Shown here: positions 18,759-25,971 of the stretch, in pieces
Layout: each line of letters begins with the position of its first letter
Position numbering within the stretch: the stretch's first letter is position 1
DNA from: Noviherbaspirillum pedocola
GTDB lineage: Bacteria > Pseudomonadota > Gammaproteobacteria > Burkholderiales > Burkholderiaceae_D
Direction of reading: 5' to 3'
Length of the DNA stretch: 64,000 nucleotides
Assembly: GCF_016632335.1 (NCBI RefSeq)
Contig: NZ_JAEPBG010000002.1
Coordinates: 1 to 64,000, forward strand
Translations under genes and position numbers: made by a program
Notes under the pieces: model-generated
Seen by the model: the letters and a program-made list of their open reading frames with translations, nothing else
Told to the model about the DNA's origin: nothing
Database searches by the model: none

Positions 18759-18817
18759 ATCGATTGAAGCTGTAGTGTGAAGTTGTAGTGCGGTCTCTCG
18801 CTGCCATTGGCAGATTC

Positions 18818-18850
18818 GGCCGGGGCTTTCGGGCTCCGGCCTTCTTTTTA
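18818..18850 (+). terminator. rho-independent terminator after the quinoprotein gene
   Basis: GGCCGG (18818-18823) and CCGGCC (18836-18841) pair around a GC-rich loop and are followed by TTCTTTTTA. It ends the dehydrogenase transcript. Confidence 0.85.
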
Positions 18851-18904
18851 TTACGGCACGAGGAAACGGCTGAAGAGAAGCGCGGGCTGCAGTCCGCGCG
18901 GATC

Positions 18905-18932
18905 CGTAGGGTGGGCGCCAGCCCACGCGGTG
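18905..18932. repeat. GTGGGC-family repeat, single arm
   Basis: CGTAGGGTGGGCGCCAGCCC matches the left arm of the complete copies at 22103 and 35274. The right arm is missing, so this is a truncated unit. Confidence 0.65.
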
Positions 18933-18963
18933 TTCATGGATCATCGAGATCAGTGCCGGCGGA

Positions 18964-19002
18964 ATGGCCATTGCGCATCACCCGATGATGCGCAATGGCC
19001 AT
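18964..19002. repeat. perfect 17-bp inverted repeat
   Basis: ATGGCCATTGCGCATCA and its exact complement are separated by CCCGA. It lies between the dehydrogenase terminator and the initiator tRNA gene. No T run follows on either strand, and its sequence is unrelated to the two palindromic repeat families in this window. Confidence 0.75.
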
Positions 19003-19038
19003 CCGATTCTTGGTCTTGCGCCGCATGCCGTGCTGCCC

Positions 19039-19067
19039 TTGTATCCCGCAGTCATGCCCTGTACAAT
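19039..19067 (+). promoter_or_regulatory. candidate promoter of the initiator tRNA
   Basis: TTGTAT (19039-19044) and TACAAT (19062-19067) are 17 bases apart and end 13 bases before the tRNA. The -10 is good and the -35 is weak. Confidence 0.5.
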
Positions 19068-19080
19068 GCGAGCCTTCAGA

Positions 19081-19157
<77 letters not shown>

Positions 19158-19236
19158 GACACATCGGGATGCCTTCAAGGCATCCCGATTTCATTTGTGG
19201 CGTCGGGTTCTTTGCCAAGGTCGTCAAGGCTTAGGT

Positions 19237-19320
19237 GCGTAGGTTGGGCTGCCAAGCCCAACATAAAGCCCGATCTCGCGCGAACTCCCGTTGGGCTTCC
19301 TGCGTCAGCCCAACCTACGC
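19237..19320. repeat. GTTGGGCT-family palindromic repeat, copy 3
   Basis: It has the same arms as at 14493 (GCGTAGGTTGGGCT...AGCCCAACCTACGC). It sits between the initiator tRNA and the end of the minus-strand lipoprotein gene. Confidence 0.85.
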
Positions 19321-19334
19321 GTTGCTCGCCCCAT

Positions 19335-20051
19335 TCAGCGCGGCGAAAAATCCGTCAATACCATGCTGACCTTGCCACCGCTGTAAAACGCGCCCGATAC
19401 CTCTTCGCTGCGCTCGAGCTTCACCAGACCGATGCCGCGGCAATACCATTCGGTGCTGGTCACCGGTATCTTCGAGAAGCCGCGCACCGGGTCCACGAAC
19501 AGCGTCATCTCGGCGCGGCCGACGATGCGCGCGCAATGCGCATAGCTGCCTGCGGGAACCTCGACCCGTTCATCAACGGCCTCTACCGTGTAATTCATCA
19601 GCATCCCGCGGCCGTACTTCAGCTCGCGCGGATATTCATGCTTCCTGGTCATCGTGTAGGCCACCGTCGGCACGCGCCAGCTCGTGCCCTGCGCCAAGGG
19701 GAACTTCAGCACGGTGCGCGGCTGCTCATCCAGCACCGCACGCTCCTGCAGATCGATGCGTTGCGCGATGCGCTGTATGCCCTGCGGTGTTTCACGCAGC
19801 CAGTATTCAATGCCGATGTTGTCGGGCGTTTCGCTGCGCCGGATGTACAGCGGCTTGCCGTCATGGCTGCGCTCGTCCAGCACCGTGATGGTCTGCTCGC
19901 CGTGCCTGGTCGCGCCATCCGATTCGGTGTCGACCGCATAGGTCCAGCGCGCGCCGGGCGTGAGCGGAAACCAGGAGTCGCCGATCTTCGCGCCGCAGCC
20001 GCACAGCAGCGCAACCAGGGTGATGAGGGCAGGGCGGATGCGCACGTTCAT
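19335..20051 (-). CDS. hypothetical lipoprotein, last gene of ExbB/ExbD-type operon
   Basis: A 238-aa protein whose N-terminus is a signal peptide ending in LLCGC, a lipobox with the modified Cys about residue 19. The body begins SWFPLTPGARWTYAV and is rich in beta strands; this opening is common among periplasmic proteins of unknown function. The ATG at 20051 overlaps the stop of the preceding gene by ATGA, which fixes the start. No activity can be named. Its place suggests a partner for the proton-channel proteins encoded upstream. Confidence 0.65.
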   Translation of the reverse strand: MNVRIRPALITLVALLCGCGAKIGDSWFPLTPGARWTYAVDTESDGATRHGEQTITVLDERSHDGKPLYIRRSETPDNIGIEYWLRETPQGIQRIAQRIDLQERAVLDEQPRTVLKFPLAQGTSWRVPTVAYTMTRKHEYPRELKYGRGMLMNYTVEAVDERVEVPAGSYAHCARIVGRAEMTLFVDPVRGFSKIPVTSTEWYCRGIGLVKLERSEEVSGAFYSGGKVSMVLTDFSPR

Positions 20052-20560
20052 TTCTCCGGCAATTGCGGCGCCGGCGCATCGCTGATGCGGATCTTCACAT
20101 TCGGGTCCGCCGCAAGCCGGAACCACGCGCCGCCCTTGCCGCCGGCCGGCGCCTCCAGCGTACCGATCTGGCTGATGCCCTGCCGGTTCTTCTTCATCGC
20201 CTCGCCCAAGAGCGCATGCAGGTCGCGCGCATACGGCAGGCGATATGCGCGCGGCTCAGCGGCGGGCTTCGTGCCCTGCATCGCATTGACCCAGACATAC
20301 AGCGCGCCACGCGTGCCGCGTTCCTTGTCCGGCTCTTCCGCGACCACCGCGAGCAGCACGAATTTCTCCGGCGGCGACTTGGCCGCCGGCCAGCCGAGCA
20401 TGCCCTGGAACGCCGATTGCGCGATGAAGTAGGACGCGGTGACCAGCGCGATCATGCCGATCTTGATCCATGCGCGCCAGCGCGTGGCCAGGCACAGGAT
20501 CAACAGCAGGAAGGCCAGCGCTACATAAGCAATGGTCAGATGCAGGGAGTAATCGTTCAT
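20048..20560 (-). CDS. hypothetical membrane protein in ExbB/ExbD-type operon
   Basis: A 170-aa protein with two membrane helices at the N-terminus (about residues 8-25 and 32-48). A soluble part containing KFVLLAVVAEEPDKERGTRG follows, with a Pro-rich end. It overlaps its upstream neighbour by four bases and the downstream lipoprotein gene by ATGA. I do not recognise the family. The hydrophobic hairpin plus periplasmic or cytoplasmic tail suits an accessory part of the same membrane complex. Confidence 0.6.
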   Translation of the reverse strand: MNDYSLHLTIAYVALAFLLLILCLATRWRAWIKIGMIALVTASYFIAQSAFQGMLGWPAAKSPPEKFVLLAVVAEEPDKERGTRGALYVWVNAMQGTKPAAEPRAYRLPYARDLHALLGEAMKKNRQGISQIGTLEAPAGGKGGAWFRLAADPNVKIRISDAPAPQLPEK

Positions 20561-21168
20561 TCGGTCTTCACGAGGGTTTTCGGAATGGTGTTGATGTCGG
20601 AAAGCGCGCCGTCCGCGCTGACGGTGAAGCGCACCGCGGTGCGCTCCGCTCCCTTGGCTGGCAGCTTGACCGTGCCGTAATACGCTACCTCGGCTCGCGG
20701 ATTGACCTTGACCAGCGACACCGTCACATCCACCGGCTGCCGGTTGCGGCTTTCGTAGTACTGCACGTTGACCGTGTATTCGCCGGGCGCGAAGCCGCGC
20801 AGCGTGACGACTTCCTGGTTCAAGGGGTTGACGATTTCGCGGCCGTTGACGATCAGCGTGTCGCCCACGCTGCCGCGGTCGTCGCGGTCCAGGTGCATCA
20901 GCCCGGACTCGCGCTCCTTGAACCAGACCAGGTTGCCGCCCGGGTCCTGCACCCAGGTGTCGATATCGTTCGGATCGTTGTCGGGCCAGGTGACGGTGAT
21001 GATGAACTCGGCCTTGGCTGGCACGTCGCCGGCCTTCTTCGCCTGCGGATTCATTGCCAGCATCGCGATGATGAAGCAGAACACGAAGGCGATCAGGATG
21101 TTGAACAGCATGTCATAGAACGGATCGACTTCGGTCTCGCGCCGTCCCCGGCCGCGCCGCAGGGCCAT
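20557..21168 (-). CDS. ExbD/TolR-position membrane protein with DUF2135-like domain
   Basis: A 203-aa protein beginning MALRRGRGRRETEVDPFYDM. A single membrane helix at about residues 18-38 (ILIAFVFCFIIAMLA) follows. The periplasmic part holds DIDTWVQDPGGNLVWF and ends its domain with APGEYTVNVQYYES, a pattern like DUF2135/YfaP proteins. Classical ExbD proteins have an Asp at the membrane helix start; D16 here may serve. The start overlaps the stop of the proton-channel gene by one base (TGATG). It probably forms a proton-driven motor with that protein. Confidence 0.6.
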   Translation of the reverse strand: MALRRGRGRRETEVDPFYDMLFNILIAFVFCFIIAMLAMNPQAKKAGDVPAKAEFIITVTWPDNDPNDIDTWVQDPGGNLVWFKERESGLMHLDRDDRGSVGDTLIVNGREIVNPLNQEVVTLRGFAPGEYTVNVQYYESRNRQPVDVTVSLVKVNPRAEVAYYGTVKLPAKGAERTAVRFTVSADGALSDINTIPKTLVKTE

Positions 21169-21869
21169 CAGGCGTTCCGTCCATTGCCGCCGGTCTCGGC
21201 GAATTGCATCGCATCGGCGATCAGCCCATCGCAGCAGCGGTCGATGCGCGTGAGTTGCAGGCCGAGCAGCATGTTGGCCACCAGGCCGACCGCGGTGGTC
21301 AGCAGGGCAATGCCGAGGCCGCCGGTAAGTGTCTTGAGCAGATGCTGGGTCTGGGCCGGATCGAAATTCTCGATGCGCGAGAGCTGCATTGCCAGTATCG
21401 AAAAGCCGATCACCTTGCCCAGCAGGCCAAGCTTGATCTGTATGCCGTTGACCCACCACGCGGTGTCGCTCGGGCCGTGCAGGCGTTCGGCCAGTACTTC
21501 GGCCAGCGCGGTGCGCGAGGAGGCATCCGCATCGGGTGCGGCAAGGTCGCGCAGATAGGCATCGATGCTGCCGCCGTGCTCGGGCGCGATGGATGCGCGC
21601 CGCCAGGCATTGAGCTGCGCGCGTTCACGGCATAGCGCGCGGCAGCGCATGCCGCACCAGGCCGTGCTGCCGGTGAAGACGGCAATGATCAGCAAGGTGA
21701 TGCCGGTCGGATCGGCATCGGCCAGCATGGCCCACACGCCGGTCTGCCACAGCAAAGCGGCTGCGAACAGCAGCACGCCAGCGAAGGCCAGCCATGCATG
21801 GAACAGGGTGTCGGGCGCGGCAGACGCCACGGGCATGGATGGATGCGACAGCGCGGCGGCGCGTCTCAT
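21168..21869 (-). CDS. MotA/TolQ/ExbB-type proton-channel protein
   Basis: A 233-aa protein with about four hydrophobic segments. The last two (IKLGLLGKVIGFSILAMQLS, then TGGLGIALLTTAVGLVANML) carry the TolQ/ExbB channel signature of a Gly/Ala-rich pair with Thr-Thr-Ala-Val-Gly. Such proteins use the proton gradient to drive an ExbD/TolR partner. First gene of a four-gene minus-strand operon. The ATG at 21869 is preferred because longer starts add an unlikely Arg/Pro-rich leader. Confidence 0.72.
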   Translation of the reverse strand: MRRAAALSHPSMPVASAAPDTLFHAWLAFAGVLLFAAALLWQTGVWAMLADADPTGITLLIIAVFTGSTAWCGMRCRALCRERAQLNAWRRASIAPEHGGSIDAYLRDLAAPDADASSRTALAEVLAERLHGPSDTAWWVNGIQIKLGLLGKVIGFSILAMQLSRIENFDPAQTQHLLKTLTGGLGIALLTTAVGLVANMLLGLQLTRIDRCCDGLIADAMQFAETGGNGRNA

Positions 21870-22102
21870 CGCGGCGCCCTGCGGGGAATGGCTTGCGGCA
21901 TCGTGTGGCGTCTCCGGTGCGTATGCATGTTGTAGACGCCGTTGACGCAAGTTCCATGCCGCGCATGGGCAAGCTGATTGCGCGTGTCGCGCTCCTGGCG
22001 CTGTTGCATTCGGCAACAAGGCTGCTCCATAACGCAACAGTGAGGCGGTTGAATGGCGAGGCCGGAGTCTATCTACCGCATGTGCATATGGGGCTGACCA
22101 TG

Positions 22103-22171
22103 CGTAGGGTGGGTGCAACCCACGCGTTTCGTCGATCGGACGAAGACCGCGTGGGCTTTTCCCACCCTACG
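22103..22171. repeat. GTGGGC-family palindromic repeat, copy with loop
   Basis: CGTAGGGTGGG on the left matches CCCACCCTACG on the right, with internal GTGGGT/ACCCAC folding and GCGTGGGC near the right end. It lies in the 365-base gap between the proton-channel operon and the sigma-54 activator gene, which holds no gene. Confidence 0.8.
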
Positions 22172-22234
22172 AGTCATCCATCACGCCATGGGTCTGCCGG
22201 AGCTCACACGCAAGGTACCGCGCACGAGCCCGAA

Positions 22235-24202
22235 TCAGTGCTGCATCTTGCGATAGATCGTATTGCGCGATACGCCCAATGCGCGCGCGGTGGCGGAGAC
22301 ATTGCCGCCGTGCGCCTCCAGTGATTTGCGGATCACCGAGGCTTCCACATCCTCGAGCCGCGACATGTCGGAGACGATGCGTTCTATCGTGTCGCTGGCG
22401 TTCTGTCGCTGCGCATGGCTGATGTCGTCGAGGAAGTCGTCCGGCAGATGCTCAGGCAGGATCTCGGCATCGTCGCCCAGCATCACGATCGCGGTGCGCA
22501 GCAGGTTGGTGAGCTGGCGGAAGTTGCCGGGCCACTTGTGCTGACGGAACATGCGCATGACTTCATCCGACACGCGGCAGGGGCGGCCTTCCGCTTCGGT
22601 GGCCAGCAGCTTCTCGATCACGGCGTCGAGGTCGCTGCGCTCGCGCAGCGGCGGCAGCTTCACCACCAGGCCGTTGAGGCGGTAGTAGAGGTCTTCGCGA
22701 AAGGTGTTCAGCGCAATCATCTCGCGCAGGTTGCGGTTGGTGGCGCAGATCAGCGCCACATTCACCGGAATCGACTTGGTGCTGCCCAGCGGCGTGACCA
22801 TGCGGTCCTGCAGCACCCGCAACAGCCGCACCTGCAGGCTCATCGGCATGTCGCCGATTTCATCGAGGAATAGCGTGCCGCCGTTGGCTTGCAGGATCTT
22901 GCCGATGCTGCCCTTCTTGCGCGCGCCGGTGAAGGCGCCGTCCTCGTAGCCGAAGAGTTCGGATTCAATCAGGGTTTCCGGTATCGATGCGCAATTCACC
23001 GCGACGAACGGGCCTTTGGCACGCGGCGAATCGTTGTGGATCGCCTGCGCCAGCAAGTCCTTGCCGGTGCCGGTTTCGCCGGTGACAAGGATGGGAATAT
23101 CGCGGCCGATGACCTTGCTGAGCTTCTCGATCAGGCGCTCGACCTGCGCATCGCCGGTGTTCAGATAGCGCAGGCTGGACATGCGGCGCGGCTGCGTTTC
23201 GCTGGCGGCCGGCTGTGGCGCAACGCGGGGAGCCGCATCGCGCGCCAGCGCTTCGGGCATCGCATGGAAGGTAAGGTTGGTGCGACGCATTTCGGCGCGA
23301 ACGAAGACGCGCACGCCATTGTGCAGACACAGGTTCAACAGGCCCGGGCAGGCGGTACGGTAGTGATCGAACAGCGCTGACACCGGCAAGCCGAACAGCG
23401 AGCTGAAGGTATGCGTCTTCAATGCCGACAGCGGCAGGCCGAGCTGAAACAGGCCGCTGCGGCTGGCAGACAGGAAGCGGCCGCTCGGCGAGAACGAAGC
23501 GATGCCTTCCATCAGCGTGCCGATGAATTCGGGCCGGCTGTGAAAGTGCAGCGTGATCGCATCGTCAAAGGCAGCGGAGAACAAGTGGTTCTCGATCATC
23601 TGCGCGGACATGCGCACCAGCGCCATCGTGTGCTGGTGATAGCTGCTCTTGTCGCCGGTGACATCGAGCACGCCGATCACATCGCCCTGGTGATTGAAGA
23701 TGGGCGCGGCCGAGCAGGTGAGGAAGTGATTGGCGCGCAGATAGTGCTGATTCGCATGCACCAGCGTCGGCTTCTTCTCGACGATCGCCGTGCCGATCGC
23801 ATTCGTGCCCTTGCCTTCCTCGGACCACGACACGCCCGGCTGCAGCGCAACCCGGTTGGCCTTTTCCAGAAAATCGTCATCGCCGAGCGCATGCACGATC
23901 AGTCCGTTGGCATCGGTCAGCACCACCATGTTGTGGGTGTTGATGATCTGGTCGTACAGCGTTTCCATCACCGGCAGCGCATGGGTGTAGAGCACCCGGT
24001 TCTGCTCGACGATCAGGCTCAGATCGTTTCTCGCAATCGGATCGAAGTCGGGCTTCTCGGTGGTCGATAAGCCGTAGGCGGCGCAGCGCTGGTGGGATTC
24101 GTCGAGCATGGTCTCCGTACAGATTGCAGAAAGCATGCCAAGCCGCTTCGCATCCGCGACGGCGCTGCCAGACTGGCCGGCGCCGGTGTTGTCTCCTTCC
24201 AT
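22235..24202 (-). CDS. AcoR-like sigma-54-dependent transcriptional activator
   Basis: A 655-aa enhancer-binding protein. A GAF-type sensor region occupies about residues 75-215. The AAA+ domain has Walker A GETGTGKD at 375-382 and GAFTGA, the loop that contacts sigma-54, at 422-427. A Fis-type helix-turn-helix ends the protein (VSATARALGVSRNTIYRKMQ). The N-terminal half resembles AcoR-type activators of acetoin or alcohol catabolism. It is divergent from pedF, whose promoter is -24/-12 type, and another such promoter stands before the aldehyde dehydrogenase gene, so it very probably runs this alcohol-oxidation regulon. Confidence 0.92.
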   Translation of the reverse strand: MEGDNTGAGQSGSAVADAKRLGMLSAICTETMLDESHQRCAAYGLSTTEKPDFDPIARNDLSLIVEQNRVLYTHALPVMETLYDQIINTHNMVVLTDANGLIVHALGDDDFLEKANRVALQPGVSWSEEGKGTNAIGTAIVEKKPTLVHANQHYLRANHFLTCSAAPIFNHQGDVIGVLDVTGDKSSYHQHTMALVRMSAQMIENHLFSAAFDDAITLHFHSRPEFIGTLMEGIASFSPSGRFLSASRSGLFQLGLPLSALKTHTFSSLFGLPVSALFDHYRTACPGLLNLCLHNGVRVFVRAEMRRTNLTFHAMPEALARDAAPRVAPQPAASETQPRRMSSLRYLNTGDAQVERLIEKLSKVIGRDIPILVTGETGTGKDLLAQAIHNDSPRAKGPFVAVNCASIPETLIESELFGYEDGAFTGARKKGSIGKILQANGGTLFLDEIGDMPMSLQVRLLRVLQDRMVTPLGSTKSIPVNVALICATNRNLREMIALNTFREDLYYRLNGLVVKLPPLRERSDLDAVIEKLLATEAEGRPCRVSDEVMRMFRQHKWPGNFRQLTNLLRTAIVMLGDDAEILPEHLPDDFLDDISHAQRQNASDTIERIVSDMSRLEDVEASVIRKSLEAHGGNVSATARALGVSRNTIYRKMQH

Positions 24203-24358
24203 GCATCGCTCCTGGACTGATGGTATCGATGGGATGTTTCAGTTTTTATCGCTATTTTTCGGGCAATGGTACACCTGTTTAAAAATGACGCAATCCCGGC
24301 GTGGGTTTGACACGCATGGGGCACAGGGGAAGGGGCACAACGGGGAGAACATGCGGGC

Positions 24359-24373
24359 TGGCATGGCAATTGC
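24359..24373 (+). promoter_or_regulatory. sigma-54 (-24/-12) promoter of pedF
   Basis: TGGCAT-GGCAA-TTGC fits the -24/-12 consensus with correct spacing. It begins 59 bases before the pedF start codon. A 7-bp inverted repeat (ATTGCGA..TCGCAAT, 24369-24388) overlaps the -12 element. Confidence 0.82.
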
Positions 24374-24417
24374 GAAGACTGTCGCAATCATTCCAGCAAC
24401 CATACAGGAGACATCCG

Positions 24418-24885
24418 ATGAAAACCCGTAACCTTCTTTCCGCCCTTGTGCTGGCCGCCTGCGGCACGCTTTCCCTGGCCGCCCATGCCCACGGCGACGT
24501 CACGCCGCAAGCCGTGGACACCCATACGCTGCCACCGCTCGGAGAAAAATGGCTCAACGCCAATCCCTACAGCGGCAATGCCGAAGCACAGAAAATCGGC
24601 GCCTCGGCCTTTGGCCAGAATTGCGCGCGCTGCCATGGCATCGAAGCGATTTCGGGCGGCATCGCGCCGGATCTGCGCAAGCTTGACCGCGACTGCATGG
24701 GTCTGAAGGTCGAAGCGAAGAAGAAGGCCTGCTTCAAGGACAACGAGGATTACTTCGTCACCAGCGTACGTCATGGCAAGGTGCGCAATGGCGCGGTGTA
24801 CATGCCGCCGTTCGAAGGCATCCTGAACCAGGAAGCGGTGTGGGCAATCAAGTCCTATCTGGAAACCCGGCGCACCACGGAATAG
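24418..24885 (+). CDS. pedF: cytochrome c-550 PedF, electron acceptor for PQQ dehydrogenase
   Basis: A 155-aa periplasmic cytochrome with a signal peptide ending in AAHAH. The haem-binding CARCH motif lies near residue 64, and the distal methionine is probably in VYMPPFEG. The segment GIEAISGGIAPDLRKLDRDC and the C-terminal NQEAVWAIKSYLETRR are characteristic of PedF/ExaB-type cytochrome c-550, which takes electrons from quinoprotein ethanol dehydrogenases. AGGAG precedes the ATG. First gene of a run through ApbE. Confidence 0.9.
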   Translation: MKTRNLLSALVLAACGTLSLAAHAHGDVTPQAVDTHTLPPLGEKWLNANPYSGNAEAQKIGASAFGQNCARCHGIEAISGGIAPDLRKLDRDCMGLKVEAKKKACFKDNEDYFVTSVRHGKVRNGAVYMPPFEGILNQEAVWAIKSYLETRRTTE

Positions 24886-24931
24886 GAAGCGGCGGTATTA
24901 CGACACGATAAGAACACGAGAGGAGACCCAT

Positions 24932-25762
24932 ATGTTCGCAATGACGATGCGGCGCGCGGCGGCCATGCTGGCCGCGGCCTGCGCGATGGCTGCCGCGCTG
25001 CCGGCCTGGGCCGACCTTGGCAAGCTGCGTGAATCGGGTACGCTGAAGGTCGCGGTGTACAAGGACATGCCGCCGTTTTACGGCAATGCCGGCGGCATCG
25101 ATGTCGATCTGGCGCAGGCGCTGGCCGAGAAGCTCGGTCTGAAGCTGTCGCTGCTGCCGTTTCCAGCCGGCGACGACTTGAACGACGACTTGCGCAACAT
25201 GGTGTGGAAGGGCCATTACCTCGGGTATGGCCCGGCTGACGTGATGCTGCATGTGCCAGTGGATAGGCGTCTGATGGCGCAGAACGACAAGGTCGAGATC
25301 TTTGCACCGTATTACCGCGAAACCCTGCGTCTGGTGCGCAGCGTCAAGCGCGTACCGCAATTCGCCGGCCTCGACTCTCTTGCCGGAAAGCGCATAGGCG
25401 TCGAACAGGTCTCGATCTCGGGCATGCTGATGCTCGGCGAGCAGAACGGACGCTTTCGCGATGCGGTGAAGATTTATCCGACCGAAGCCGATGCGTTGGC
25501 CGCGCTCAAATCAGGTGACGTCGACGCGGTGCTGGCGAATCGCTCGGGCATCGAGGCGGCCCTGCACGGCGACGCGGATTATGCGCTGGAGGAAGTGGCC
25601 TTCCAGCGCATGCCATCGCGCGGCTGGGTGGTTGGCATGGCGGTGAAGAAGGAGTCGCGCGATCTGGCCGAGGCCTTGCAGAAGGCGGCGGATGAATTGA
25701 CGGCTTCGGGCGAGATGGCGCGCATCTTCACCAGGCATGGGGTGCAGCCGGTGACGCCGTGA
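24932..25762 (+). CDS. periplasmic binding protein associated with quinoprotein dehydrogenases
   Basis: A 276-aa secreted protein (signal peptide to about residue 29, PAWA) with the bilobed solute-binding fold of polar-amino-acid type: LRESGTLKVAVYKDMPPFYG at the start and SLAGKRIGVEQVS at the second lobe. No ABC permease or ATPase genes are nearby. Homologous proteins (MxaJ/XoxJ type) are regularly encoded beside PQQ dehydrogenases and are thought to help assemble or activate them. It follows pedF by 46 bases with AGAGGAG before the start. Confidence 0.82.
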   Translation: MFAMTMRRAAAMLAAACAMAAALPAWADLGKLRESGTLKVAVYKDMPPFYGNAGGIDVDLAQALAEKLGLKLSLLPFPAGDDLNDDLRNMVWKGHYLGYGPADVMLHVPVDRRLMAQNDKVEIFAPYYRETLRLVRSVKRVPQFAGLDSLAGKRIGVEQVSISGMLMLGEQNGRFRDAVKIYPTEADALAALKSGDVDAVLANRSGIEAALHGDADYALEEVAFQRMPSRGWVVGMAVKKESRDLAEALQKAADELTASGEMARIFTRHGVQPVTP

Positions 25763-25914
25763 AGAAGGGCAATGGCGTGGTGTAAGTCCTATCAGCCGCG
25801 CCCTTGTTCTGCATCGGCATTGACGACTCGTTGGTTGTTCCAAAATTCAACACATCCTGTCCCGTATCGCCACATTGCGCCGTCATCTACGGCGCTGTGG
25901 CCGCGCATTCGTGA

Positions 25915-25929
25915 TGGCATGAAACCTGC
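25915..25929 (+). promoter_or_regulatory. possible sigma-54 promoter before the NosR-like gene
   Basis: TGGCAT-GAAAC-CTGC has the right GG/GC spacing but CTGC in place of TTGC. It lies 43 bases before the start at 25972 in a 209-base gap that otherwise shows nothing. Confidence 0.38.
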
Positions 25930-25971
25930 CCGGTACCGCTTTTCATTGGCCAGTCCGTTCCACGGCAATTC

